Source: Cytophagaceae bacterium
Lineage (GTDB): Bacteria > Bacteroidota > Bacteroidia > Cytophagales > JAIYAX01
Length of the DNA stretch: 64,000 bases
Assembly: GCA_027488815.1 (NCBI GenBank)
Contig: JAIYAX010000012.1
Span: forward strand, 372,001 to 436,000
Direction: 5' to 3'
A program made the translations under genes and the position numbers. Below, piece after piece: positions 25,711 to 34,129 of the stretch. A model generated the notes under the pieces. That model made no database searches and was not told the origin of the DNA. It saw nothing but the letters and a program-made list of their open reading frames with translations. How positions within the stretch are numbered: position 1 is the stretch's first letter; the number at the start of each line of letters is the position of its first letter.

Positions 25711-26166
25711 TTGAGAACCTTTGTGATGAGCATGTTGATGCTTTGCTTTTTTGCTTTGACCTTCTGCGAAAAGAAAAAGGAGGATCCCCGCCCCACAGAT
25801 GTCACCCGTCAGGAGGTGCTCAATTCAATGACTTCAGGCATCTGGCGCATTAGTCTGTACAATGACTCCGGAACTGACAAAACCAATGACTACAGCGGTT
25901 ACACGATTACGTTCAACTCCAATGGCACTGTCATTGCCCAGAAAGGCGCTGAAAGCATAAGCGGTACATGGAGCATTACGGACAGCAACAGCAATGATGA
26001 CAGCCTGAACGACATGGATTTTAACCTCAACTTCAGCAGCAACGCTACCTGGGTGGAGTTAAATGACGATTGGGATTTCAAGTCACATACCGGAGTCAAA
26101 GTGGAGTTGCAGGATGTGAGTGGAGGCAACGGGGGCACGGATTTGTTGACCTTCAAGAAAAATTAA
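25711..26166 (+). CDS. Small secreted or lipoprotein, lipocalin-like beta protein
   Basis: 151 aa if the TTG at 25711 is used (adds an Arg at the n-region); 146 aa from ATG at 25726. A hydrophobic signal segment ends at a Cys in ALTFCEKKKED, a loose lipobox, so an outer-membrane lipoprotein is likely. The mature part is beta-rich: ISGTWSITD, TWVELNDDWDF, GTDLLTFKKN, the type of fold seen in lipocalin-like Bacteroidota lipoproteins. Its stop TAA overlaps by one base the probable start of the following barrel gene, so they form a pair. Confidence 0.72.
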   Translation: MRTFVMSMLMLCFFALTFCEKKKEDPRPTDVTRQEVLNSMTSGIWRISLYNDSGTDKTNDYSGYTITFNSNGTVIAQKGAESISGTWSITDSNSNDDSLNDMDFNLNFSSNATWVELNDDWDFKSHTGVKVELQDVSGGNGGTDLLTFKKN

Positions 26167-27232
26167 AGAGCTGATCAAAGCAACTTATATCAAAGTTAGT
26201 TTTATAGCCCTGGTTGGGATAGGGCTGCTTTGTTCGTCTTTGGTTTTTGCTCAAAGCAAAGAGAAATCAGGTAGAATGGGTGTATTGCCACTGCCAGCCA
26301 TAGGCTTCAGCCCTGAAACCCGGACGTATGTTGGCGCTGTTGCCTTGTTGACTTACAGCCCTGTTGATACGCTTGTCAGGTCATCCAATGCCAAGCTGGA
26401 GTTTAATTACAGCCAAAACCGACAGTCGATCTTTATTGCTGAATGGAACCTTTTCTCCCCGCATGAGCGCTGGTTTATCAAAGGGAGGCTGGGCTATAGC
26501 CTTTATCCCGACCAGTATTTTGGCATTGGGGTCAACAGCCCTAAGGTTGGTAAGACGGGATTTGAAAGCACCCGACAGATTGCAGAGTTAAGCGCATTCC
26601 TGAAAGTAAGACCCTTCTGGTTTGCTGGTCCTGTTTTGAGATATATCCGTTACTCAGATCTGAAGGCCTTAACGAATGCCCGAATTTATCCGGAGCTTAG
26701 GGATGCTGAAATTCAAGGCCTTGGTGTCGCACTATTGGTGGACAGCCGAAATAGCTTGTTGAGGCCGGAGTATGGGCGTTATTTTTTTACTCAGTTTGTG
26801 GTTCATCAGTTTCATGAGCGATTCCAGGCGGATGCCCGCACGTACCATCGATTGGGTAAAGCGACTTGGGCCAACCGTTTGTACCTGGAGCAGGTTTGGG
26901 GGTCAGCACCTTTTTTTGACCTGGCCTTGTATGGGGGTGATGCCATTGTGAGAGGTTTCTTTTTTGGTCGTTACCGTGCAGCTCAGCTAAGCACCTGGCA
27001 GACGGAATGCCGGCTTGAGGTTTATCGAAAGTGGGGATGTACTTTTTTTGGAGGGCTGGGAAGCCTGGGGCAACACCCTGCCGATATTAGTTCACTAAGC
27101 CTGAAATGGAACACTGGTCTGGGGATACGCTATGTGGTTGACCCAAAGGAGCGAACCCATTTACGTCTTGACTATGCCATCGGCAGCCAGGGCAATAGTG
27201 GCTTTTATATTTCTTTTGGGGAAGCGTTTTAA
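26162..27232 (+). CDS. BamA/TamA-like outer-membrane barrel protein without POTRA domains
   Basis: About 356 aa if the open frame is used from ATT at 26162; CTG at 26171 also fits. The in-frame sequence before the first TTG (26240) encodes IKVSFIALVGIGLLCSSLVFAQ, a clear signal peptide that a TTG start at 26240 would cut off. The mature protein (about 325 aa) is beta-rich, with the bacterial surface antigen phrase GGDAIVRGFFFGRYR near residue 260 (VRGF motif of BamA lid loop) and final strand LRLDYAIGSQGNSGFYISFGEAF ending in Phe. No POTRA repeats, so a stand-alone barrel rather than the BamA core itself. Follows the lipoprotein gene with overlap. Substrate unknown. Confidence 0.82.
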   Translation: MKELIKATYIKVSFIALVGIGLLCSSLVFAQSKEKSGRMGVLPLPAIGFSPETRTYVGAVALLTYSPVDTLVRSSNAKLEFNYSQNRQSIFIAEWNLFSPHERWFIKGRLGYSLYPDQYFGIGVNSPKVGKTGFESTRQIAELSAFLKVRPFWFAGPVLRYIRYSDLKALTNARIYPELRDAEIQGLGVALLVDSRNSLLRPEYGRYFFTQFVVHQFHERFQADARTYHRLGKATWANRLYLEQVWGSAPFFDLALYGGDAIVRGFFFGRYRAAQLSTWQTECRLEVYRKWGCTFFGGLGSLGQHPADISSLSLKWNTGLGIRYVVDPKERTHLRLDYAIGSQGNSGFYISFGEAF

Positions 27233-27260
27233 AAAAACAAGGCCGCATCTGCGGCCTTGT
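27231..27260 (-). terminator. Terminator of the CBS-domain gene
   Basis: 11-bp stem ACAAGGCCGCA / TGCGGCCTTGT with a 2-base gap; on the minus strand a TTTTTTT run follows. On the plus strand the sequence after the hairpin is not T-rich. Confidence 0.88.
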
Positions 27261-27280
27261 TCAACAGGTTAAAAAATGCA

Positions 27281-27697
27281 TCAATACTGCTCGAGCAGGT
27301 AGTTGATGATGTCGGTGGTGGTCACAATGCCTACCAGCTTGTCACCTTCGATAACCGGCAATGCGTGAAACTCTTCAGAAGCGAAAATCTCTGCTGCCTC
27401 TTTTATGGTCGCATCGGCATTGATGGTCCTTATGCTTGATCTCATCACTTGCTCAATGGTCAGCATTTCCAAAACAGCTTCATCAGCTGACTCCTGATTG
27501 GCAAACACAGATCCAAAAGAAAGCCTCATGATGTCTGTCTTACTTAAAATTCCTACCAACTTACTGCCATTCATGACAGGTACATGTCTGAAATGGTTAT
27601 CTATCATCATATCCCTTGCTGTAAAGAGGTTATCGCTAAGATTTACCGTTTTTACATTTTTGGTCATGATATGTGTGATAGGCTCTCTTTGTTTCAT
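27281..27697 (-). CDS. CBS-domain pair protein
   Basis: 138 aa from the ATG at 27697 (MKQREPITHIM), the usual start; the open frame continues upstream. Two CBS motifs: ITHIMTKNVKTV with HVPVMNGSKLVGILSKTDIMR (about residues 8-55) and IEQVMRSSIRTI with ALPVIEGDKLVGIVTTTDIINYL (about 80-135). CBS pairs bind adenosyl nucleotides and regulate other proteins. No fused catalytic domain, so target unknown. Confidence 0.9.
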   Translation of the reverse strand: MKQREPITHIMTKNVKTVNLSDNLFTARDMMIDNHFRHVPVMNGSKLVGILSKTDIMRLSFGSVFANQESADEAVLEMLTIEQVMRSSIRTINADATIKEAAEIFASEEFHALPVIEGDKLVGIVTTTDIINYLLEQY

Positions 27698-27823
27698 GGT
27701 CGTGGTCGTTTTATCGTTGATACAAATGAAGCCTGATCCTTTTTTAATTTCCATGATAATGGTCATGAATTGAAATTTGATTCAACAATCGATTGCCTTG
27801 ATTTGCCTATCGAGTCGTTATTG

Positions 27824-27853
27824 ACAAAAAAAGCCTGGCAGTTTACCAGGCTT
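27824..27853 (-). terminator. Terminator of adk
   Basis: 8-bp stem AAGCCTGG / CCAGGCTT with a 7-base loop, followed on the minus strand by a run of T. Confidence 0.85.
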
Positions 27854-27878
27854 CTTCTCTTAACAGGTCAGGAAGACC

Positions 27879-28454
27879 TTACTTCCAGCGATCAATTTCA
27901 ACACAAATTTTGTTGAAGATTTCGTCTATTTCTCCAATTCCATAGATCTCGGCATACTTTCCTTGCTTTTTGTAATAGGCTGCTACCGGCAAAGTTTCAT
28001 CATTGTACACTTTGATGCGGTTCATCACCTTGTCATTATCCTGATCATCTGCCCTGCCTGAAGTTTTGCCACGTTCCTTTATTCGTTTAAAAAGCTCGTT
28101 CTCCGGCACATCAAGAGCTACCATGCCGCTGATGGGGGTACCCTTGCTTGACAGGAGCGCATCCAGTGCTTCAGCCTGAGGGACAGTGCGTGGAAACCCA
28201 TCAAAAATAAATCCCTTCACTCCCGGTGTGGATTTGATTTTTTCATCCACCATACCGATGACCACCGAGTCCGGCACCAGGTTGCCTTCATTCATGTACT
28301 TTTTTGCCAAAAGGCCCAACTCGGTACCCTCATTGAGATGTTTGCGAAACAAGTCGCCGGTCGAGATATGGTTCAGTTCATAGCGGGCTATGATTTTCTC
28401 ACTTTGTGTGCCTTTGCCTGCCCCCGGAGGGCCAAAAAGTACAATATTCAACAT
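27879..28454 (-). CDS. adk: Adenylate kinase, short type
   Basis: 191 aa. ATP + AMP to 2 ADP, cytosolic. P-loop GPPGAGKGT at residues 8-16, STGDLFRKHL near 31, DGFPRT near 85, and LID phrase RGKTSGRADDQD near 128. The LID lacks the Cys4 zinc site and is short, typical of the 185-195 aa class in Bacteroidota. Promoter -7 box 44 bases upstream; terminator downstream, so a single-gene unit. Confidence 0.97.
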   Translation of the reverse strand: MLNIVLFGPPGAGKGTQSEKIIARYELNHISTGDLFRKHLNEGTELGLLAKKYMNEGNLVPDSVVIGMVDEKIKSTPGVKGFIFDGFPRTVPQAEALDALLSSKGTPISGMVALDVPENELFKRIKERGKTSGRADDQDNDKVMNRIKVYNDETLPVAAYYKKQGKYAEIYGIGEIDEIFNKICVEIDRWK

Positions 28455-28497
28455 GGGTTTGTTCGTTTAATCTGCGGTTGTTTGTGCCAAAATCGTT

Positions 28498-28505
28498 CAA
28501 ATATA
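28498..28505 (-). promoter_or_regulatory. -7 box TATATTTG of adk
   Basis: Exact TAnnTTTG on the minus strand at the distance seen for other genes here (43-44 bases from ATG). No -33 TTTG at 19-21. Confidence 0.5.
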
Positions 28506-28570
28506 GCTGCCTGATCAAAGCCAATTTAAGGCATAGAACAGATTTAGTAAATTTCAGAGAAACACAGGCG

Positions 28571-28975
28571 CTATTTTGCCTGAGAGGTATCGGCTTTAAA
28601 CAAGTTCTTTTTCTTCATGCTCTTCTGAAGTTTGGCCAATTGTTGTTCCCTTAGCCTGTCTTTGTATTGGGTATAGATTTGCGCTTGATCCGCCCGTAGC
28701 ACCTCCATCAATTCTTGATCAAAGGATTTTCCTATGGATTGTTTCAAAGCCATAAATTTTTTTGGATTGTCCTTTTGCTCCTCCTCTGCCTGTTTGAGTA
28801 GTTCAGCACTGATCAGGGCGAGTTGCTTCACCTGAGATTTTTGTGATTCATCCAGCTTGAGAAGGGTATCAAGCTTCTGAACGGCTTTGTTTGCTTTTTC
28901 ATCCAGGCTTGGCTCACCGGAAGGATTGCAGCTTATTAGGCCGATAAGGATGGTCAGTAGTAGTAGTTGTTTCAT
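28571..28975 (-). CDS. Small helical lipoprotein translationally coupled to the PII-like gene
   Basis: 134 aa from ATG at 28975, which overlaps the upstream stop as ATGA; a second ATG at 28984 is also possible. Signal with lipobox LIGLISC then CNPSG, so an outer- or inner-membrane lipoprotein. The mature 115 residues are helical, Lys/Gln/Glu-rich (QKLDTLLKLDESQKSQVKQ, ADQAQIYTQYKDRLREQQ), the shape of Spy/CpxP-like proteins, but family membership is not shown. Coupling to the SbtB-like gene suggests that it works with the bicarbonate transport unit, perhaps on the periplasmic side. Confidence 0.7.
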   Translation of the reverse strand: MKQLLLLTILIGLISCNPSGEPSLDEKANKAVQKLDTLLKLDESQKSQVKQLALISAELLKQAEEEQKDNPKKFMALKQSIGKSFDQELMEVLRADQAQIYTQYKDRLREQQLAKLQKSMKKKNLFKADTSQAK

Positions 28976-29262
28976 GAAAGCCATTGTATGGGTTGGATCA
29001 TGCAGATGCCGCCAATAGTTCGAAACAGTTTACGTAAATCCTCCTGAATGTCATCATAGTCACTTTGTTCACAAGCCACTATGATCATAGCATTGGAAAA
29101 CAATCCGGTAAGACCTTCACCATCTTTCTCACCTCTGTCACCGGAGCCGGTCAACCCTCTGATGATGGTGTATCCTTCTACTTTCGTTTTTTCCAAGATG
29201 CGTATCACTGTAGGTACATGTAACTGATCTACAATGATTTCCAGTTTTAATCCACTTTGCAT
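28972..29262 (-). CDS. sbtB: SbtB-like PII-family protein
   Basis: 96 aa. Ferredoxin-like PII fold: LEIIVDQLHVPTVIRILEK, GYTIIRGLTGSGDRG (T-loop region), and FSNAMIIVACEQSD. In cyanobacteria SbtB binds adenine nucleotides (cAMP, AMP) and regulates the bicarbonate transporter SbtA. Here it follows sbtA by 3 bases. The C-terminal redox loop (CGPxGC) of many cyanobacterial SbtBs is absent: the protein ends GGICMIQPIQWLS. The role is inferred from its neighbour and fold. Confidence 0.8.
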   Translation of the reverse strand: MQSGLKLEIIVDQLHVPTVIRILEKTKVEGYTIIRGLTGSGDRGEKDGEGLTGLFSNAMIIVACEQSDYDDIQEDLRKLFRTIGGICMIQPIQWLS

Positions 29263-29265
29263 AGG

Positions 29266-30231
29266 TCAGTTTAAATAACGATTGAGCAGGTCAAAATAAA
29301 GCGGCAAGCCGAATAATATGTTGAAAGGAAACGTAATCGCCAGCGACATAGGCACGTAGAGGCCGGGGCTTGCTTGCGGTATAGCGATACGTATTGCTGC
29401 AGGTACGGCGATGTAAGAAGCTGATGCACATAGCACTGTAAACAAGAATGCGTTACCAAGAGAAAAGTCGAGGCTGACCGCAATGGCCATCGCTGCTGTG
29501 GCATTGAGCAAGGGAATAATCACGCCCATAAGCACCAGTCTGAACCCGGCTTTACGTAAGGCTCTCAGCCTTTTGGCAGCCACAAGGCCCATATCTAGCA
29601 GGAAAAAGGCAAGCATTCCATTAAAGATATGGTAAACAAAAGGTTCCAGCTTTGCCTTGCCTGAAGCACCACTTAGCCAGCCTACAGCCATGCTCCCTAA
29701 GATCAAAAAAACTGAAGCATTGGTGACGGCTTCTTTTATGAGATGTCCCCAATGTGTGGCAGGTTGCTGATCATCTGCGGGGGCAAATAGGCGCACCAAC
29801 AATACCCCCATAATGATGGCAGGGCTTTCCATGAGTGCCATTGCAGCTACCATATGCCCTCCTGAGCTTAGTTCTCTTGCCTCCAAAAATGAGCCCGCAG
29901 TGATAAATGTAACCGCTGAAATCGATCCATAAGTAGCTGCCAATGCTCCGGCATCAAACACCCCGATTTGTTTTTTGAGTAGGAAAAAGACCCAAATCGG
30001 TGTTAAAAAGGCCATTAGCACAGATAGACCCAGTTCAGTTGCGATTTCTGCTGTCCACTGACTATGACCCAATTCAACTCCACCTTTGAAACCAATGGCG
30101 AGCAAAAGGTACAGAGAAAAAAGCCGGGGTAGGGGTTGGGGTATTTCCAGATCAGATCGAACCGCTACAGCCAACATCCCAAGGAAGAAAAACAGGATCG
30201 GAGGGCTAAGTAAATTTTCCAGCAATACCAT
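29266..30231 (-). CDS. sbtA: SbtA-type sodium-dependent bicarbonate transporter
   Basis: 321 aa from ATG at 30231; a TTG at 30237 would add two residues. DUF897/SbtA fold with about ten helices: PPILFFFLGMLAVAVRSDLEIP at the start, SLYLLLAIGFKGGVEL near 40, AATYGSISAVTFITAGSFLE near 105 and ASASYIAVPAAIRIAIPQA near 275 as the inverted halves, ending FGLPLYFDLLNRYLN. It should import HCO3- with Na+ through the inner membrane. The soluble PII-like partner is encoded next, followed by a lipoprotein. In a heterotroph it would feed carboxylases such as acetyl-CoA carboxylase. Confidence 0.9.
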   Translation of the reverse strand: MVLLENLLSPPILFFFLGMLAVAVRSDLEIPQPLPRLFSLYLLLAIGFKGGVELGHSQWTAEIATELGLSVLMAFLTPIWVFFLLKKQIGVFDAGALAATYGSISAVTFITAGSFLEARELSSGGHMVAAMALMESPAIIMGVLLVRLFAPADDQQPATHWGHLIKEAVTNASVFLILGSMAVGWLSGASGKAKLEPFVYHIFNGMLAFFLLDMGLVAAKRLRALRKAGFRLVLMGVIIPLLNATAAMAIAVSLDFSLGNAFLFTVLCASASYIAVPAAIRIAIPQASPGLYVPMSLAITFPFNILFGLPLYFDLLNRYLN

Positions 30232-30295
30232 AGGCAATAACGGGTGGGCTTCAAATCTAGAAAATATCTTTCCGATTGATCCCCTGTCACAAATG

Positions 30296-30323
30296 AAAAA
30301 TCCCGGTATTGGCCGGGATTTTT
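30296..30323 (-). terminator. Terminator of nqrF
   Basis: 11-bp stem AAAAATCCCGG / CCGGGATTTTT with a 6-base loop; T tracts on both strands. Confidence 0.88.
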
Positions 30324-30340
30324 CTTAAAGAGTGGTTGGT

Positions 30341-31639
30341 TTATCCACCAAAATCATCAAATCGGATGTTTTCAGGAGGAACGCCCATTTCATCGAGCAT
30401 CTTGAGCACTGCAGCGTTCATCAATGGAGGGCCGCAGAGGTAGTACTCGATGTCTTCAGGCTCTGAGTGCTTGCTCAAGTAGTTATCCCACAATACTTTA
30501 TGAATGAAACCAACATATCCGTCGGCATCATCTTCCAGTTTCTCTTTTACTTTCCAGTTGTCTTCAGGCAGAGGCTCTGACAAGCCAATGTAAAACTTGA
30601 AGTTAGGGAAGTCTTTTTCGATGTTTCTAAAGTGCTCAACATAAAACAGTTCTTTCTTTGAGCGGCCTCCATACCAGTAGCTTACTTTTCTGTTCGACTT
30701 TTCTGTATGGAAAAGATGAAATATTTGAGCTCTGAGTGGGGCCATTCCTGCTCCACCACCTATATACACCATTTCTCTCTGGGTAGGGTTGATTTTAAAC
30801 TCACCGTAAGGTCCTGAGATGGTTACTTTATCACCTGGTTTTCTATCGAAAACATAGGAGGAGCAAATTCCTGGATTTACATCCATCCATTTGTTGTTAG
30901 CTCTGTCCCATGGCGGAGTGGCGATACGGATATTGAGCATGATGATGTTTCCTTCAGCAGGATGGTTGGCCATGGAGTAAGCACGGAAGATGGGCTCCTC
31001 ATTTTTCATTTTCAGATCCCACAGCTTAAACTTATCCCAGTCACCTCTAAACACATCTTTAGAGCTATGACCCAGTTCAGGATGCGGATCAATCTCCATG
31101 TTTTTGAAATCAACCGTAATTGGGGGAACATCGATCTGAATATATCCTCCTGCTTCAAAATGAAGGGTTTCACCAGGAGGTAGTTTCACAACAAACTCTT
31201 TAATAAAAGTGGACACATTGTAGTTGGAGACCACTTCGCACTCCCACTTCTTTATTCCAAATATCTCCTCATGGATATGGATTTTCATATCGTTTTTCAC
31301 CTTTACCTGGCAGGAAAGCCTTACGTGGTCTTGCTGTTCGGCTCTGGTAAGGTGGCCTATTTCAGTTGGTAATATATCTCCTCCACCTTCTAAAATCTGA
31401 CATTTGCACATGGCGCAGGTACCGCCTCCACCACAAGCTGAGGGCAAAAAGAGCTTTTGGTTGGAAAGAGTAGAGAGCAGGGTACTTCCAGCCGGTACAA
31501 CGATGGGGTTGGCCTCATCGCCATTTATGATGATTTTAACATCACCAGACTGTACGAGTTTGGCTTGGGCAAAAAGCAGCAGCAGCACCAGTAGTACAAT
31601 GACGATTGTAAATGCTGCAATGGACGAGAGAATAATCAT
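30341..31639 (-). CDS. nqrF: Na+-translocating NADH:quinone reductase subunit F
   Basis: 432 aa. Entry subunit of Na+-NQR, anchored by one N-terminal helix (residues 1-25); takes electrons from NADH to FAD and a 2Fe-2S centre. Cluster Cys69, Cys75, Cys78 and Cys110 in [13 protein letters not shown] and LSC. FAD-binding RAYSMANHP near 240, NAD part [12 protein letters not shown] near 315, C-terminus FDDFGG. Subunits A-E are not next to it, so nqrF is detached from the usual nqrABCDEF order. Its own -7 box TATATTTG lies 40 bases upstream. Confidence 0.95.
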   Translation of the reverse strand: MIILSSIAAFTIVIVLLVLLLLFAQAKLVQSGDVKIIINGDEANPIVVPAGSTLLSTLSNQKLFLPSACGGGGTCAMCKCQILEGGGDILPTEIGHLTRAEQQDHVRLSCQVKVKNDMKIHIHEEIFGIKKWECEVVSNYNVSTFIKEFVVKLPPGETLHFEAGGYIQIDVPPITVDFKNMEIDPHPELGHSSKDVFRGDWDKFKLWDLKMKNEEPIFRAYSMANHPAEGNIIMLNIRIATPPWDRANNKWMDVNPGICSSYVFDRKPGDKVTISGPYGEFKINPTQREMVYIGGGAGMAPLRAQIFHLFHTEKSNRKVSYWYGGRSKKELFYVEHFRNIEKDFPNFKFYIGLSEPLPEDNWKVKEKLEDDADGYVGFIHKVLWDNYLSKHSEPEDIEYYLCGPPLMNAAVLKMLDEMGVPPENIRFDDFGG

Positions 31640-31678
31640 GAGGGTTTATTCTTAATTAATGAGGGTTTGTACCGAATG

Positions 31679-31686
31679 CAAATATA
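31679..31686 (-). promoter_or_regulatory. -7 box TATATTTG of nqrF
   Basis: Exact TAnnTTTG on the minus strand, 40 bases from the ATG. No good -33. Confidence 0.5.
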
Positions 31687-31766
31687 GAATTCCGAAAAGA
31701 TGTGCACACGTATAATTCACTTAAAATTCAAACATGAACGACTTTGAAAAAGTGCCTGTAGCTTTT

Positions 31767-32615
31767 TTATTGCTCCAGCATTTGAATCAGGGTAAACAAA
31801 CGCTGGGGCAACTCCCTGCGGTCGATAATAAAATCCAAGAATCCATGCTCCAGAAGGAACTCAGCACTCTGAAAGCCTTTGGGCAGGTCTTTACCAATCG
31901 TTTCACGAATGACCCTTGGGCCGGCAAAACCAATAAGTGCGCCTGGCTCTGCAATGTTAAAATCACCCAGCATAGCATAGGATGCAGTTACCCCACCGGT
32001 GGTTGGGTCAGTCATCAGGGAAATATAGGGCACTCCCGCCTCCGAAAGAAGCGCAAGCCGAGCTGAGGTTTTTGCCATTTGCATGAGCGAAAAGCCAGCT
32101 TCCATCATACGGGCTCCACCACTTTTGGAGATGATGAGCAAGGGGCTGCGACTCTCACGGGCATAATCGATGGCCCGTGCAATTTTTTCACCTACTACAG
32201 AACCCATTGAGCCTCCTATAAAGCCAAAGTCCATGCAGGCGATTACAAGAGCCTTGCCGTTGAGCTTTCCATGAGCAGTCCGTACAGCGTCTTTGAGCCC
32301 TGATTTTTTCTGGGATTGGATGATTCGATTTGGGTAATCGATGGAGTCATTGAATTCAAGAGGGTCTGCAGAAGTCATATCTGCATCCATCTCAACAAAC
32401 TCATTGTGATCAAAAAGCAGTTCGAAATATTCCTCCGATCCTATCCTTGCGTGGTAATTACAGTTAAGGCATACCCAGGCCTGATCCCGATGCTCCCTTG
32501 TATGATGCACAGCTTTGCAGCTCGGACATTTATACCAAAGCCCATCCGGAACATCTTTTTTCTCTTCAGTAGGGGTTTGTATGCCGGTACTGCTGCGTTT
32601 AAACCATGAAGACAT
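31767..32615 (-). CDS. accD: Acetyl-CoA carboxylase carboxyltransferase subunit beta
   Basis: 282 aa. First step of fatty acid synthesis, cytosolic, with AccA. Four-Cys zinc ribbon Cys30, Cys33, Cys49, Cys52, then the carboxyltransferase core: [18 protein letters not shown] near 150 and [19 protein letters not shown] near 185, [17 protein letters not shown] near 225. It follows fbaB by 45 bases on the same strand. The link to bicarbonate supply is indirect: AccBC uses HCO3- to carboxylate biotin. Confidence 0.96.
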   Translation of the reverse strand: MSSWFKRSSTGIQTPTEEKKDVPDGLWYKCPSCKAVHHTREHRDQAWVCLNCNYHARIGSEEYFELLFDHNEFVEMDADMTSADPLEFNDSIDYPNRIIQSQKKSGLKDAVRTAHGKLNGKALVIACMDFGFIGGSMGSVVGEKIARAIDYARESRSPLLIISKSGGARMMEAGFSLMQMAKTSARLALLSEAGVPYISLMTDPTTGGVTASYAMLGDFNIAEPGALIGFAGPRVIRETIGKDLPKGFQSAEFLLEHGFLDFIIDRRELPQRLFTLIQMLEQ

Positions 32616-32660
32616 AGTTTGCTTCTTCTCTTTTGGTGATTAGCGGTGAATGGTGTTGAC

Positions 32661-33734
32661 TTAAGCGATGGTTACACTTTTTTCGGCGTACACGTCCTGT
32701 ATAGCATTCAGTAGGGCGATGCCTTCTTTCATAGGGCGCTGGAATGCCTTTCTGCCAGAAATCAAGCCCATGCCTCCTGCTCTTTTGTTGATGACAGCAG
32801 TACGTACTGCATCGGCCATATCTGAGGCTCCTTTGGAGTCTCCGCCTGAGTTGATCAAACCGGCACGACCCATGTAGCAGTTCGCTACCTGATAGCGGCA
32901 AAGATCTATGGGGTGATCACTTGTCAGTTCAGTATATATGCGTTCGTCAAGCTTGCCATAAGAGCTGCCTCCAGTGTTGAGAGCTTTATAGCCTCCGTTG
33001 TTTTCAGCCAGCTTTTGTTTGATGATGTCCGCCTGAATGGTAACACCCAAATGGTTGGCTTGCCCGGTTAGGTCTGCTGAAACATGGTAATCGATACCAT
33101 CTTTTTTGAATGCTGAGTTTCTGAGATAGCACCAAAGTATAGTGGCCATACCCAAGTCATGTGCACGCTCGAATGCTGCTGAAACTTCCTCAATTTGTCT
33201 GGTAGAGTTGTCTGATCCAAAATAGATGGTCGCACCTATCGCAGCTGCTCCTAGATTCCAGGCATCTTCAACCGATCCGTACATGATTTGATCCGCCTTG
33301 TTAGGGTAAGTCAGCAGTTCGTTATGATTTATCTTTACAATCAAGGGTATTTTATGTGCATACTTTCTGGAAAGCATGGCCAGCCCTCCAAAAGTGGTAG
33401 CTACGGCATTACAGCCACCTTCGATAGCCAGTTTTATGATGTTTTCAGGATCAAAATAGATCGGGTTCTTGGCAAAGGAAGCACCTGCACTATGCTCTAT
33501 GCCCTGATCTACCGGAAGTATGGAAAGGAAACCTGTACCTGCAAGCCGTCCGGTGTTGTACATGACCTGAAGGTTTCTGAGAACCTGAGGGCTACGGTTT
33601 GACTGTACAAATACCTCATCTACATGGTGAGGGCCTGGGAGGTGCAAGGCCTCTTTTGAAATCGTTTTGCTGGTATGATTAAGCAGAAAATCAGCGTCTT
33701 TGCCTAGTAATTCCGTGATTTTAGAAAGTGACAT
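32661..33734 (-). CDS. fbaB: Class I fructose-bisphosphate aldolase (FbaB/DhnA type)
   Basis: 357 aa from the ATG at 33734 ([18 protein letters not shown]); a TTG start upstream would add ten residues. Cytosolic Schiff-base aldolase of glycolysis and gluconeogenesis. Visible: [11 protein letters not shown] near residue 75, PLIVKINHN near 135, [12 protein letters not shown] near 155, [14 protein letters not shown] near 305 and GLISGRKAF near 335. Promoter -7 TATATTTG lies 38 bases upstream. accD follows by 45 bases, so probably co-transcribed. Confidence 0.94.
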   Translation of the reverse strand: MSLSKITELLGKDADFLLNHTSKTISKEALHLPGPHHVDEVFVQSNRSPQVLRNLQVMYNTGRLAGTGFLSILPVDQGIEHSAGASFAKNPIYFDPENIIKLAIEGGCNAVATTFGGLAMLSRKYAHKIPLIVKINHNELLTYPNKADQIMYGSVEDAWNLGAAAIGATIYFGSDNSTRQIEEVSAAFERAHDLGMATILWCYLRNSAFKKDGIDYHVSADLTGQANHLGVTIQADIIKQKLAENNGGYKALNTGGSSYGKLDERIYTELTSDHPIDLCRYQVANCYMGRAGLINSGGDSKGASDMADAVRTAVINKRAGGMGLISGRKAFQRPMKEGIALLNAIQDVYAEKSVTIA

Positions 33735-33772
33735 AGCCTTGAAATTGAGAAAGCTTTTGTTCAAAAAGGGCT

Positions 33773-33780
33773 CAAATATA
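33773..33780 (-). promoter_or_regulatory. -7 box TATATTTG of fbaB
   Basis: Exact TAnnTTTG on the minus strand, 38 bases before the chosen ATG; its spacing supports the ATG at 33734 over the upstream TTG. Confidence 0.5.
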
Positions 33781-33870
33781 GCTATTATTCAACAGCCTCG
33801 CCCCTGACAACCGGCCTTTTTACCCACAGACCAAAGGAACATGGGTCTTCATCACTTTGTAAAGGAGTTT

Positions 33871-34119
33871 CTATTTCAGTTCTTCAAAATCCACATAGTC
33901 ACCCCCTTGCTCTTTGGCTTTTCTGCGCCTTTTCATTTCACTCTCAGGGATGTAGTCAATGTGTATATCACCGGAACGTTGCTGTTGCTTTTGCTGCCTT
34001 TCAGTATAGGAACGACTGCCGGGAACACCTCGGATCAGGGTTTTTAAAATAAACCATCCGACTCTCCCTAACAGGAAGAATACGAGAAGAAGGATGAAAA
34101 TGAACTTGAGAATAAACAT
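33871..34119 (-). CDS. DUF4834-type small membrane protein
   Basis: 82 aa. One N-terminal membrane helix (FILKFIFILLLVFFLLGRVGWFI) followed by a basic, Gln-rich stretch and the family tail GDIHIDYIPE and GGDYVDFEELK. Function unknown; found widely in Bacteroidota. Starts 10 bases after carB ends on the same strand. Confidence 0.8.
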   Translation of the reverse strand: MFILKFIFILLLVFFLLGRVGWFILKTLIRGVPGSRSYTERQQKQQQRSGDIHIDYIPESEMKRRRKAKEQGGDYVDFEELK

Positions 34120-34129
34120 GCCGATAAAA

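Noticed and set aside
28972-29262. Classical GlnB/GlnK nitrogen PII
   Set aside because: It is shorter than GlnB, lacks the uridylylation Tyr pattern in the T-loop, and sits next to sbtA rather than amtB or glnA.
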